A stretch of DNA of 64,000 nt from an uncultured Roseicyclus sp. (lineage in GTDB: Bacteria > Pseudomonadota > Alphaproteobacteria > Rhodobacterales > Rhodobacteraceae), in the NCBI GenBank assembly GCA_947494975.1, contig CANLXA010000004.1, forward strand, positions 777,001-841,000. Direction: 5' to 3'. Shown here piece after piece: positions 8,400 through 16,750 of this stretch. The notes beneath the pieces were generated by a model that saw nothing but the letters and a program-made list of their open reading frames with translations, ran no database searches and was not told the DNA's origin. How positions within the stretch are numbered: the stretch's first letter is position 1; each line of letters begins with the position of its first letter. The position numbers and the translations under genes are program-made.

Positions 8400-8743
8400 T
8401 GCCCGTCGATGAAGGTCTTAACCAACGCATGCGCGACGTGCTCGCCGCGCATGCGGGCATTTCCGAGAAACATATGATGGGCGGGCTGTGCTTTTTTCTG
8501 AACGGGAACATGCTCTGCGGAGCGCGGCGCCATCACGATGGTGTTGGGCGGTTCATGTTTCGGGTGGGCAAGGTCAACGAAGAATCCGCTCTGAGCGATC
8601 CAGCGGCACAGCAAGTGGTCCATGGGAGCCGCAAACTGGGTGGGTTCATCCGCGTGGATGTCCATGACTGTGACGAAGCTGCCCTCCGGCGCTGGTTGCA
8701 TCTTTGCCTGGACCATGCAGCAGCCCTTCCTGCCAAACCATGA
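8399..8743 (+). CDS. TfoX N-terminal domain protein
   Basis: A 114-residue protein made only of the TfoX/Sxy N-terminal domain: EKHMMGGLCFFLNGNMLCG matches the family's MFGG...FxxNGxMxxG core. In gamma-proteobacteria TfoX is a competence regulator, but stand-alone N-terminal domains in alphaproteobacteria are of unknown function and often travel with ECF sigma factors. It is translationally coupled to the MAPEG gene. It is the last clear gene of the operon. Confidence 0.82.
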   Translation: MPVDEGLNQRMRDVLAAHAGISEKHMMGGLCFFLNGNMLCGARRHHDGVGRFMFRVGKVNEESALSDPAAQQVVHGSRKLGGFIRVDVHDCDEAALRRWLHLCLDHAAALPAKP

Positions 8744-8749
8744 ACGGAG

Positions 8750-8920
8750 ATGCTGACGGATGCCTTTGACACTTTCTCACCGGCCGCGCGCGTGGTCCTG
8801 AAGGGCTTCGAGGCCAATCATGCGGAAGGGCGGGATCACTCTAAACGAAGCGACCCAGGAGTGATCTCTCTTCACGTGAGCTATGCCAAACGTATACTCC
8901 AAATACCTTTGGCAATCTGA
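8750..8920 (+). other. Possible small ORF or truncated gene remnant, followed by an inverted repeat
   Basis: ATG at 8750, seven bases after the TfoX stop, opens 56 codons. The first half (LTDAFDTFSPAARVVLKGF) has coding-like composition and the second half does not, as expected if a gene start was joined to unrelated sequence. An inverted repeat, GATCACTC (8834-8841) and GAGTGATC (8859-8866), falls inside it and could be a weak transcript end. No family is recognised; it may be chance. Confidence 0.22.
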
Positions 8921-8951
8921 TGTGACCGGAGATGTCTGCCAGCGCCTTGTC

Positions 8952-9341
8952 TTACGGTGAAGTGCCCTCGGCGAGCACTGTCTTGGCTACCCGAAAGCAA
9001 TCAAGGGCTTGCGGGACTCCGCAGTAAATCGCGATGACATGAATGATGGCACGGATTTCTTCGGGGGAGACTCCGTTGTTTATGGCGCCGCGGCAGTGCA
9101 GTTCCCACTCGGTCATCTTTCCAAGTGCACCGATCATCGAAAGGTTCATCATTGAACGTGTCTTGGCATCAATAACATCGTCTCCCCAACCGAAGCCCCA
9201 GCACCACGCCGTCATGGCCTCTTGAAAGGGCCGAGTGAAATCGTCAGCGACGGCGAGGTTACTTTCGACATATCCGGCTCCAAGCGTTGCTTTGCGGTGC
9301 TCCAGGCCCTTCAAGAAAAGATCTTCGTCAAAAATACTCAT
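8952..9341 (-). CDS. Carboxymuconolactone decarboxylase (CMD) family protein
   Basis: A 129-residue all-helical CMD-fold protein (WGDDVIDAKTRSMMNLSMIG, ELHCRGAINNGVSPEEIRAII, IAIYCGVPQAL). The general layout resembles 4-carboxymuconolactone decarboxylase rather than the CxxC peroxidase AhpD, because no CxxC pair is present. AGGAAA seven bases before the ATG supports the start. It is the last gene of the minus-strand unit GntR-DUF1330-CMD, divergent from a monooxygenase operon, so a ring-cleavage or lactone step in the same pathway is likely. The exact reaction is unknown. Confidence 0.85.
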   Translation of the reverse strand: MSIFDEDLFLKGLEHRKATLGAGYVESNLAVADDFTRPFQEAMTAWCWGFGWGDDVIDAKTRSMMNLSMIGALGKMTEWELHCRGAINNGVSPEEIRAIIHVIAIYCGVPQALDCFRVAKTVLAEGTSP

Positions 9342-9363
9342 GGTCGGGTTTCCTGTTCATGTC

Positions 9364-9657
9364 TCATTCGGGCAGGCCTTCCACGATCGCAATCGTCGCC
9401 TTGCAGGCGGCATCGCGACTGGCGCGTGCCGTTTGATAGGCGTCGGAATTGTAGCAGGCGAGCGCCTGTTGCTTGCTTTCGAATTCGATGACGACATGCC
9501 GTTCATAGGTGTCGCCCTCGAGTGACGCAGCATCGCCGCCCCGCACCAGGAACCGGGCGTCAAATGCCGCAAACGCGGCAGGAGCAAGCGCTTGATACCC
9601 TGCGTATCTTTCCCGGTCGGTCACCGTCACAAATGCAATCCAGTAGCCCTTAGCCAT
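9364..9657 (-). CDS. DUF1330 family protein
   Basis: A 97-residue ferredoxin-like (dimeric alpha-beta barrel) protein with typical DUF1330 features: GYWIAFVTVTD at the start, then FLVRGGDAASLEG and VVIEFESKQQALACYNSDAYQ. No function has been established for the family. It overlaps the end of the GntR gene by 8 bases and precedes the CMD gene by 22 bases, so all three are co-transcribed. Similar small fold proteins can act as isomerases or monooxygenases in catabolic loci, which is only a possibility here. Confidence 0.85.
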   Translation of the reverse strand: MAKGYWIAFVTVTDRERYAGYQALAPAAFAAFDARFLVRGGDAASLEGDTYERHVVIEFESKQQALACYNSDAYQTARASRDAACKATIAIVEGLPE

Positions 9658-10348
9658 CTTGCACCGTTGTTTGCTTCATCAAGTGGCGTTTCGCGGTTCT
9701 TGCCGCTTCGGCGATATGGTTTTCAACGGCCTGCCGCGCCCGTTGCGGGTTGCAGCCAAGGATGGCGTCATGGATCGCGTTCATATGGGTCATGCCGGAC
9801 TGATCGTGATCGCGCGCTGCGATGGTCAAGGCGCGCAACCGGCTGATGCGCCCGTTCAGTCGTTGAACGATGCCCCATGCGATGTCATGGCCGGCTTCTC
9901 GGAATATCAATTCATAAAAGCGGGTCGTCGCACCGAGCAGGCCGGCCCATTCCGTATCATTCATCGTCGCGGCAACGTCGCGCAAAGCACGTGTGAGTTT
10001 GGCTTTGAATGCAACCGTATGTGACCCGGCGCAGGCTGCGGCAGCCGATCCTTCAAGCTGCTTGCGGATGTCGTAGATTTGCTTGGCCTGTTCCCAGTTG
10101 AGCCTCGCCACGATAGGCCCCGTGTTGGGGATAATCTCAACCAGACCTTCGGCTTCAAGGTAACGAATTGTCTCGCGGATTACCGTGCGGCTGACGCCAA
10201 GTTGCTCGCATAGAGGGCGTTCAATGAGCCGTTCTCCGGGTGCGAAATGCCCGCTCACAATCGCCTCGTGCATCCGCTTCTGCACGATATCCCGCAGTGT
10301 TTGGGGGGCTTTATCAATCTTCAACAGGGCTGTTTTGTCAGAGGCCAT
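9650..10348 (-). CDS. GntR-family regulator, FCD (FadR-type) ligand domain
   Basis: A 232-residue regulator with an N-terminal winged helix (GERLIERPLCEQLGVSRTVIRE, wing VEIIPNTGPIVARL) and an all-helical FCD effector domain from about residue 85 carrying the metal-ligand pattern of this group (DIRKQLEG, HMNAIHDAI, ENHIAEA). It is transcribed divergently from the AA_synth-monooxygenase operon. The 100-base gap between the two start codons carries a perfect TGGTATACCA palindrome, matching FadR-subfamily operators. It is expected to repress both directions until an organic-acid type ligand binds. Confidence 0.9.
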   Translation of the reverse strand: MASDKTALLKIDKAPQTLRDIVQKRMHEAIVSGHFAPGERLIERPLCEQLGVSRTVIRETIRYLEAEGLVEIIPNTGPIVARLNWEQAKQIYDIRKQLEGSAAAACAGSHTVAFKAKLTRALRDVAATMNDTEWAGLLGATTRFYELIFREAGHDIAWGIVQRLNGRISRLRALTIAARDHDQSGMTHMNAIHDAILGCNPQRARQAVENHIAEAARTAKRHLMKQTTVQDG

Positions 10349-10390
10349 GGAGCTGCGGATACCAGTTCGAACGGCGCGTCACAACGCATA

Positions 10391-10409
10391 TTGACATATG
10401 GTATACCAT
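10391..10409 (+). promoter_or_regulatory. TTGACA -35 box and perfect GntR operator palindrome
   Basis: TTGACA at 10391-10396 is a consensus -35 hexamer. The perfect 12-bp palindrome ATGGTATACCAT (10398-10409) follows at once and would lie inside the spacer, where bound repressor blocks polymerase. TGGT-N2-ACCA is the usual core for FCD-type GntR proteins. A -10 is weak (CAAGAT at 10415). Confidence 0.68.
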
Positions 10410-10448
10410 CATACCAAGATCAATGTGGATACTGGTGGAGGATGGCAA

Positions 10449-11051
10449 ATGCCGGCCGAGATTCGCAAAACCCTGCTGCATGTCGAGACCACGTTGATCG
10501 AAGGCGGCAAAGCGGCCAAGACGCCGCTGAAGATGATTGCGGCCATGGCTGTTATCCGAAATCCATGGGCGAAACTGGGGTTCGTGGATGATCTTGGCCC
10601 CGTCATCCGTGACTGTGCGCCCGGCCTTGGCGCCCTGCTGACCGGGATGATCTTGGATGCGACCGGCGGCGGGGACAAAGTCGAAGCCTATGGCAAGTCG
10701 GCGATTGCCGGGCTTGACGGTGAGGTCGAGCATGCCTCTGCCCTGATTCATACGCTGCAATTTGGCAATCACTACCGAAACGCCGTTGGCGCGAAATCCT
10801 ACCTGTCCTTCTGCAACACCCGGGGGCCTGCCAATGCGCCGCTGATGATCCCCTTGATGGACAAGAATGATGGGGGACGACGCTCCCACTACCTGACCAT
10901 TCAGACATCCGTCGCGGATGCGCCAGCGGCCGATGAAATTCTGATCGCCCTGGGGGCATCCATCGGCGGGCGTCCGCATCATCGCATCGGTGATCGCTAT
11001 CAGGACCTCAAGGACCTTGGCCATGACGTCGACAACCCTGCTGCGGTCTAG
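10449..11051 (+). CDS. AA_synth / DUF1185 family protein
   Basis: A 200-residue protein matching PF06684 (amino acid synthesis family, formerly DUF1185): IRKTLLHVETTLIEGGKA at the start, AAMAVIRNPWAK, and DKNDGGRRSHYLTIQTSVADAP near the end. Structural work on this family reported a chorismate-mutase-like fold, but the activity is unproven and the name is probably misleading. GGAGG seven bases before ATG 10449 decides the start over an upstream in-frame GTG. It is the first gene of a five-gene operon with flavin-dependent oxygenase components, so a role in a degradation pathway is more likely than in amino-acid synthesis. Confidence 0.85.
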   Translation: MPAEIRKTLLHVETTLIEGGKAAKTPLKMIAAMAVIRNPWAKLGFVDDLGPVIRDCAPGLGALLTGMILDATGGGDKVEAYGKSAIAGLDGEVEHASALIHTLQFGNHYRNAVGAKSYLSFCNTRGPANAPLMIPLMDKNDGGRRSHYLTIQTSVADAPAADEILIALGASIGGRPHHRIGDRYQDLKDLGHDVDNPAAV

Positions 11052-11835
11052 GCGGGGCCATTCAGTTGGTCTGTGCGCTGCGGGGGTGGGCGAACCGGTT
11101 ATCCTGATCCATGGGGTCGGGTTGCAATCGGTCGCCTGGGGGCCGCAGATAGATGCTCTGGCCCACGCCCACAGGGTGATTGCGTTGGATCTGCCGGGCC
11201 ATGGACAGAGTGCGCCGCTGCCGCCCGGGGCCGAACTTCCTGACTTCGTGGCATGGCTTTTCGACGTGCTGGCGACTCTTGATTGCGGCCCTGTCAACAT
11301 CGTCGGTCATTCGATGGGGGCTTTGATCGCGGGCGGATTTGCCGTCGCACATTCCGAAATGACGCGCCGGGTGGCGCTTGTGAACGGTGTTTTTTGCCGC
11401 GACCCGCTGGCGCGCCGTGCAGTGGAAGCCCGCGCCGCGGAGATAAGGGCAGGCAACATTGATCTTGAGGCGCCGCTCACCCGCTGGTTCAGCGACAGCG
11501 AGGGACAGAGCGAGGCGCGTGCGCAGGTTGCTGAATGGCTGCGTACCGTTGATCCGTCAGGCTATGCGACCACCTATGCGGCCTTTGCAAAGGGTGATGC
11601 GACCTACGCAGACAGGTTCGCTACCATTGGCTGCCCCTTCCTCGCGCTGACGGCCGACGGAGACCTGAATTCAACACCAGCCATGTCTCAGGCGATGGCG
11701 GGGATGGTGCGGGACGGGCAAGCCGTCACGATCGACGGCCACCGCCATATGGTGAACCTGACCGCACCCGATCTCGTGTCATCGCATTTGTTAACCTGGC
11801 TGGGCCGGGCCCCGGCGCGAAAAGAGCTGTCATGA
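11023..11835 (+). CDS. Alpha/beta hydrolase
   Basis: A 270-residue alpha/beta-hydrolase. The oxyanion region is ILIHGVGLQSVAWG, the nucleophile Ser sits in VGHSMGALIAGG, and the catalytic His is in DGHRHMVN near the end. It overlaps the AA_synth gene by 29 bases, with AAGGA before ATG 11023. Members of this group hydrolyse enol-lactones, esters or carbon-carbon bonds in ring-cleavage products. In this operon it probably follows the luciferase-like monooxygenase, as RutD does in the Rut pathway. The substrate is unknown. Confidence 0.87.
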   Translation: MTSTTLLRSRRGHSVGLCAAGVGEPVILIHGVGLQSVAWGPQIDALAHAHRVIALDLPGHGQSAPLPPGAELPDFVAWLFDVLATLDCGPVNIVGHSMGALIAGGFAVAHSEMTRRVALVNGVFCRDPLARRAVEARAAEIRAGNIDLEAPLTRWFSDSEGQSEARAQVAEWLRTVDPSGYATTYAAFAKGDATYADRFATIGCPFLALTADGDLNSTPAMSQAMAGMVRDGQAVTIDGHRHMVNLTAPDLVSSHLLTWLGRAPARKELS

Positions 11836-12743
11836 CGTCCCTTGATCCCCGCGCCCTGCGGACCGCTTTTGGAACGTTCATGACCGGCGTCACGGTTGTC
11901 ACCGCGCAAGACAAGACCGGTGCCCCACTTGGATTTACGGCGAATTCGTTCACGTCGGTTTCACTCGATCCGCCACTGGTGTTGGTCTGTCTGGCGAAGG
12001 CGTCGCAGAACCATGATGCGCTGGTCCGGGCAGAGGGCTTTGCCGTGAATATCCTTGCCGAGACGCAAGTTGATATCTCCAACACCTTTGCCAGGCCGTC
12101 GGATGATCGTTTCCGGGGCGTGGCCTGGCGTAGAGGTCCGCAGGGATCCCCCGTGATAGAAGGGGTTTCGGCTTGGTTCGATTGTGCAATGCATGACACC
12201 GTGGAGGCCGGAGATCATGTGATCTTGATTGGCGAAGTCAAAGCCTTCGATAGCTCGCCAAGCCCCGGCCTGGGATATGCGCGGGGCGCCTATGTGGCGC
12301 CCTCGACCTCAACGGACGCCCTGAAGACCAGCGCAAACCTTGTCGTCTCGGCCCTGATCGTGCGCGACGATGCCGTGTTTTTGGTGGACGATGGGATCGG
12401 TGGCCTCACCTTGCCGCAAACCGTCGTCGACACGGCAGAACTGCCGTCTTCCGCCTTGAATCGATTGATCGCATCAACAGGACTGACGGCCGAACCGGGC
12501 TTCATCTATTCGGTCTTTGAGGACACAGGGCTTGAACGCCAGCACATCGCGGTCCTGTGCCAATCCGCGGGCGGAACACCGCAAGCCTCAGGCTTCGTTC
12601 CAATCGGCAAACATGCCTATGACGATGTGTCGGACCCGGCCATCTTGACGATGTTGGAGCGTTATGCGGCAGAGGCGCGCATCGGCGCTTTCGGTATCTA
12701 TTACGGCAATCAACGAGGCGGCGAAGTCCGCACGATCATCTGA
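11832..12743 (+). CDS. Flavin reductase with C-terminal Nudix-like domain
   Basis: Residues 1-165 are a flavin reductase domain of the HpaC/RutF type (LRTAFGTFMTGVTVVTAQ, GFTANSFTSVSLDPPLVLV, FAVNILAE). It would supply reduced FMN to the luciferase-like monooxygenase encoded next. Residues 175-303 look like a Nudix fold (LVVSALIVRDDAVFLVDDG, LNRLIASTGLTAEPG) but the catalytic REXXEEXG segment is replaced, so no hydrolase activity is expected. Stand-alone HpaC-type reductases are about 165-190 residues, so this is a fusion. The start overlaps the hydrolase stop by four bases. Confidence 0.85.
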   Translation: MTSLDPRALRTAFGTFMTGVTVVTAQDKTGAPLGFTANSFTSVSLDPPLVLVCLAKASQNHDALVRAEGFAVNILAETQVDISNTFARPSDDRFRGVAWRRGPQGSPVIEGVSAWFDCAMHDTVEAGDHVILIGEVKAFDSSPSPGLGYARGAYVAPSTSTDALKTSANLVVSALIVRDDAVFLVDDGIGGLTLPQTVVDTAELPSSALNRLIASTGLTAEPGFIYSVFEDTGLERQHIAVLCQSAGGTPQASGFVPIGKHAYDDVSDPAILTMLERYAAEARIGAFGIYYGNQRGGEVRTII

Positions 12744-12760
12744 AACCGGAGGCCGACCAC

Positions 12761-13798
12761 ATGCGCTTTTCGCTTTTCGTCCATATGGAACGCACGTCGC
12801 CAGATCAGGATCAGAAGGAGCTGTACGACAACTTTGTCGCGCTGGCCAAAATTGCAGATGAGGGCGGAATGCATGCCGTCTGGACGGGCGAACATCACGG
12901 GATGGATTTCACCATCGCGCCCAATCCCTTCCTGAACCTGGTCGATCTGGCACGGCATACGAAGAACGTCCGTTTGGGCACGGGCACCATCATAGCACCC
13001 TTTTGGCATCCCATCCGGCTGGCCGGCGAGGCCGCGATGGCCGATATGATCGTTGACGGGCGTCTTGATCTGGGGATCGCGCGGGGCGCGTACAGCTACG
13101 AATATGAACGTATGGTCCCCGGGATGGAGGCGTGGGATGCCGGGCAGCGCATGCGCGAATTGATCCCCGCCCTGCAGGGGCTTTGGAAAGGCGATTATGC
13201 CCAAGAAGGGACCTATCATTCCTTCCCGGCAACGACCTCCTCGCCCAAACCGCTGCAACACGGGGGGCCGCCGATCTGGGTCGCGGCCCGCGACCCCAAC
13301 AGCCATGATTTTGCGGTTTCAAACGGATGCCAAGTTCAGGTGACCCCGCTCTGGCAGGGCGACGCGGAAATTACCAAGCTGATGGACACATTCAACGCGG
13401 CCTGCGCAAAGTTTCCAGATGTGTCGCGCCCGGAAATCATGTTGTTGAACCACACCTATATTGCCGAGGACGAGGCGGACATTCGGCAAGCGGCCGAAGA
13501 GATCAACAGGTTCTACTGCTACTTTGGCGCTTGGTTCAAAAACGAACGCCCAGTGTCACAGGGTCTGATAAAGGCGCTGACTGAGGAAGAGATTGCCGCA
13601 CATCCCTTTTACACCCCTGACAGCATGATCCGGGACAACGTGATCGCGACTGCGGATAAGGCCATCGACCGTATCAAAACGTACGAAGCGCTTGGCTACG
13701 ACGAATATGCCTTCTGGATCGACAGCGGCATGAGCTTCGAGCGCAAGAAGGCTTCGCTTGAACGTTTCATCAAAGACGTGATGCCGGCCTTTGTCTGA
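12761..13798 (+). CDS. Luciferase-like (LLM class) flavin-dependent monooxygenase
   Basis: A 345-residue TIM-barrel enzyme of the bacterial luciferase superfamily: GMHAVWTGEHHGMDF, RLGTGTIIAPFWHPIRLAGE, DLGIARGAYSYEYE. It uses reduced FMN from the partner reductase to hydroxylate, or oxygenolytically cleave, an organic substrate in the cytoplasm. It is 17 bases after the reductase gene and overlaps the open frame of the aldehyde dehydrogenase. The set LLM oxygenase, reductase, hydrolase and aldehyde dehydrogenase implies oxygenation, ring opening and aldehyde oxidation. The true substrate cannot be told from sequence. Confidence 0.9.
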   Translation: MRFSLFVHMERTSPDQDQKELYDNFVALAKIADEGGMHAVWTGEHHGMDFTIAPNPFLNLVDLARHTKNVRLGTGTIIAPFWHPIRLAGEAAMADMIVDGRLDLGIARGAYSYEYERMVPGMEAWDAGQRMRELIPALQGLWKGDYAQEGTYHSFPATTSSPKPLQHGGPPIWVAARDPNSHDFAVSNGCQVQVTPLWQGDAEITKLMDTFNAACAKFPDVSRPEIMLLNHTYIAEDEADIRQAAEEINRFYCYFGAWFKNERPVSQGLIKALTEEEIAAHPFYTPDSMIRDNVIATADKAIDRIKTYEALGYDEYAFWIDSGMSFERKKASLERFIKDVMPAFV

Positions 13799-13805
13799 GG
13801 GGAAG

Positions 13806-15275
13806 ATGATGCAGACGTTTCAGAACTATATCGGCGGGCAGTTTCTCGACGGAGCCGCTTGGTTCGACAGCATCGACCCCGCGACGAACACGGTCTGGGC
13901 AAGAATGCCGGAGGCGCGGCGTGACGATGTGAACGCGGCGGTGGCTGCTGCCAAAGCGGCGTTCTGGTCCGAGGATTGGGCGGGTATGACCGCCTCTGGT
14001 CGTGGCAAGCTGCTGCTGAAACTGGCGGACCTGATTTCCGAGAACGCCTTGAGACTGGCCGAGTTGGAAACCCGCGATACCGGCAAGATCATTCGCGAAA
14101 CTTCTGCCCAGATATCCTATGTGGCCGAATATTATCGCTACTACGCGGGGCTTGCTGACAAGATCGAGGGCGCTCATCTGCCCATCGACAAACCCGATAT
14201 GGAGGTTTGGCTTCGTCGAGAACCGGTTGGCGTCGTAGCCGCCGTAGTGCCGTGGAATTCGCAGCTTTTCCTGTCGGCTGTTAAGATTGGCCCCGCGCTG
14301 GCGGCCGGCTGTACGGTTGTCGTCAAAGCCTCCGAGGACGGCCCCGCTCCCATGCTTGAATTTGCGCGCATCTTTGATCAGGCGGGTTTTCCAGCAGGCG
14401 TTCTGAATGTCATCACGGGTTTTGGGCCCGAATGCGGTGCGGTCCTGACCAGCCACGCGGACGTCGACCATGTCGCCTTTACAGGAGGGCCGGAAACCGC
14501 ACGGCACATCGTGCGCAACTCTGCTGAAAATCTGGCATCGACGTCGCTTGAACTTGGGGGCAAGTCGCCGTTCATCGTTTTCGAGGATGCCGACATAGAG
14601 AGCGCTGTCAACGCGCAGGTCTCGGGCATCTTCGCAGCAACTGGGCAGAGCTGTGTCGCCGGATCGCGTCTGATCATATCGAACCAGATCAAGGACGCTT
14701 TCCTGGACCGCCTGAAGGAAAAGGCCGAAGCCGTCGTCATCGGCGCACCCGACGACATGAAAACCGAAATGGGCCCTTTATGTACCGTGGCGCAGGTCCG
14801 CACTGCGTCGGATCTGATCGCCGCCTCAACAGCCGCGGGCGCGAAGGTTATCACCGGTGGCTTGCCGATGGAACGCGAGGGGAATTACTTCCCGCCGACG
14901 ATCATTGATTGTTCCCACGCCCCCGGCGCGCCGTGCCTGACCAACGAATTCTTTGGCCCCGTCCTTTCGGTCCGCGGCTTCGATACCGAGGCAGAGGCCC
15001 TTGAGATCGCAAACAATACCGCTTTTGGGTTGGCGTCCGGGGTGTTCACCAAAGACCTCACGCGCGCGCACCGCATGATCCGGGGCATTCATGCTGGTAT
15101 CGTCTGGGTAAACACCTACCGTGCCGTCAGCCCGATTGCGCCCTTCGGTGGACATGGGCTGTCGGGGCACGGGCGTGAGGGCGGTATCCAGGCAGCACTC
15201 GACTACACCAAGGTCAAGGCGGTTTGGTTGCGCACCAGCGATGATCCCCTTCCCGACCCCTTCATCATGCGTTGA
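13806..15275 (+). CDS. Aldehyde dehydrogenase (NAD(P)-dependent, ALDH superfamily)
   Basis: A 489-residue full-length ALDH. The catalytic Cys lies in GQSCVAGSRL (about residue 282) and the general base Glu in LELGGKSP; FTGGPETARHI is the cofactor-binding turn and PWNSQLF the early substrate motif. GAGGGG just upstream favours ATG 13806 or 13809. It is the last gene of the GntR-controlled operon and would oxidise an aldehyde released by the monooxygenase and hydrolase steps. Substrate class is not predictable beyond that. Confidence 0.9.
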   Translation: MMQTFQNYIGGQFLDGAAWFDSIDPATNTVWARMPEARRDDVNAAVAAAKAAFWSEDWAGMTASGRGKLLLKLADLISENALRLAELETRDTGKIIRETSAQISYVAEYYRYYAGLADKIEGAHLPIDKPDMEVWLRREPVGVVAAVVPWNSQLFLSAVKIGPALAAGCTVVVKASEDGPAPMLEFARIFDQAGFPAGVLNVITGFGPECGAVLTSHADVDHVAFTGGPETARHIVRNSAENLASTSLELGGKSPFIVFEDADIESAVNAQVSGIFAATGQSCVAGSRLIISNQIKDAFLDRLKEKAEAVVIGAPDDMKTEMGPLCTVAQVRTASDLIAASTAAGAKVITGGLPMEREGNYFPPTIIDCSHAPGAPCLTNEFFGPVLSVRGFDTEAEALEIANNTAFGLASGVFTKDLTRAHRMIRGIHAGIVWVNTYRAVSPIAPFGGHGLSGHGREGGIQAALDYTKVKAVWLRTSDDPLPDPFIMR

Positions 15276-15597
15276 TCGAGTAGACCGTTGAACCTCGTTG
15301 CGCTAACGCGCTCTGACCGCCCGATTTCGGAAATGGCTATTGGTCGACCCTGTAGCGGAACTGCCTGATCCGGCGACAGGTTTCCATGACGCTTTGCAGC
15401 ATGCTCTGGGCAACATCGAAGGTTGCATTCAGACATGCAGCGTCCGTTTGTTCCGGGGCGGACCTGCACCTAACGCTCTCTCATGGCCAGTGCAGTTTGC
15501 CAGTATTCCACCCGACCTTTGATGGAAAAGCCTTAAAATCGCCCGGAAAGTCATTATAGTTGCCGGACAATAAAGAAGCATATCGAAGGGACGTTTG
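15276..15597. other. Intergenic stretch, no gene seen
   Basis: About 320 bases between two same-strand operons. Short open frames here have no protein-like composition. No strong terminator hairpin with a T-run was found. The promoter of the AAA-ATPase operon should lie near its end; AAGGGA at 15586-15591 is the ribosome site of the next gene. Confidence 0.6.
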
Positions 15598-16674
15598 ATG
15601 GCCGATCTGGATGCGCAGGTAAAGGAATCGCAGGCTCAAGTAAGCGAGGCGCAAGCCAAGATCGCTGAGCTGACCGGCAAGATCGAGGCCGCGCGCAGCA
15701 AGATCAAAGGGGGCGAGGATGCCACTTTGGACATCGAGAACGCCTCGCTGGAAGATGTCCACGCCCACACCAAGGTCATGGATGCAAATATCGCCGAATT
15801 GATCATGGGGCTGGACGATATCACCTCTGCCTTCTCCAAAGACTTCGACGAAATGCGCTCCAAAACCGGTTGGGAGAGTTTTGTCGGCATTTTCAGCAGG
15901 GCCAAGGCCGACAATATGCGCCAGGAACGCGTGCGTACCGCTAGCATTGATGACAAGTTGCAGGACCTGATCAGCAAGTCCGACGTGATCGTTCAGCTGC
16001 TCGAAAGCCAGTTGGCCACGCTGGAAGAGCACAAAACCAAAGTCGGCGACAATCTGACAGAAACACTCGATGAGCGGGAGTTCACGGTCGGTGAGTTGGA
16101 AACCGTGCGCGCCCAGATACAGGCGATGGATCCCACTATCATCTCCATGGAAAACAAGATCGCCAATGAAACCGACGCCGCTGCGCGCACCAAGCTGGAA
16201 ACGGAGTTGGCCGATCTGAACTCGAAATATAACGAGTTGGTCCAACAAGAACAGGTGAAGCTGGCAAAGTCGCAGACGTTGGAGCGCTATATCGACAAAG
16301 GCAAAACCTGGATCGACTCGCTGCAGAACCAGGCGGCGACGCAGATGGTGCTGATCAACAAGCTGCAAACAGACACCAAGCAGCGCGTCGTGCTCTATGA
16401 TGCGCTGACCAAGTCGCTCAAGACCGCGCAGCAGCAGGACGTCGCCCACCGCATCAATGAGATCGGGGTCCAGACGGACCAAGAGGCGCAATCTGCAATG
16501 GCGGGGATCGGCGCGGCCACGAACCAGAAAATGGCCGACATGTTGGAATCCCACGAAGATCACATGGTCTTTGCACGTGATGTGTTGGAGGCCAAGGCCA
16601 AGGCAGACGAACGTTTTGCCCGCCGCTTCGCCCAGATTGTCGAGAAGCACGACAAGAACCTTTATGGGGGGTGA
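15598..16674 (+). CDS. Long coiled-coil protein, distantly TelA-like, first gene of AAA operon
   Basis: A 358-residue soluble protein, almost wholly helical. The first 45 residues are heptad-rich (ESQAQVSEAQAKIAEL), a conserved-looking break GWESFVGIFSRAK follows near residue 90, and long coiled coils run to residue 350. The arrangement recalls the toxic-anion-resistance TelA family, but the match is weak and I do not assign it. There is no signal peptide or membrane segment. AAGGGA six bases before ATG 15598 supports the start over the preceding TTG. It heads a six-gene operon with a classic AAA ATPase and could be the filament or substrate that the ATPase remodels. Confidence 0.8.
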   Translation: MADLDAQVKESQAQVSEAQAKIAELTGKIEAARSKIKGGEDATLDIENASLEDVHAHTKVMDANIAELIMGLDDITSAFSKDFDEMRSKTGWESFVGIFSRAKADNMRQERVRTASIDDKLQDLISKSDVIVQLLESQLATLEEHKTKVGDNLTETLDEREFTVGELETVRAQIQAMDPTIISMENKIANETDAAARTKLETELADLNSKYNELVQQEQVKLAKSQTLERYIDKGKTWIDSLQNQAATQMVLINKLQTDTKQRVVLYDALTKSLKTAQQQDVAHRINEIGVQTDQEAQSAMAGIGAATNQKMADMLESHEDHMVFARDVLEAKAKADERFARRFAQIVEKHDKNLYGG

Positions 16675-16750
16675 GCCGCACCCATTGCCCACCTTGTCGG
16701 CGCGGTCGGTTCGCAGGTGTCGACCAGCCCATTTAGTAAGGAGTTAGAAT

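Noticed and set aside
15481-16692. 403-codon minus-strand frame antisense to the coiled-coil gene
   Set aside because: Leu/His/Arg-rich shadow; the plus-strand frame has heptad structure, a ribosome site and operon context.
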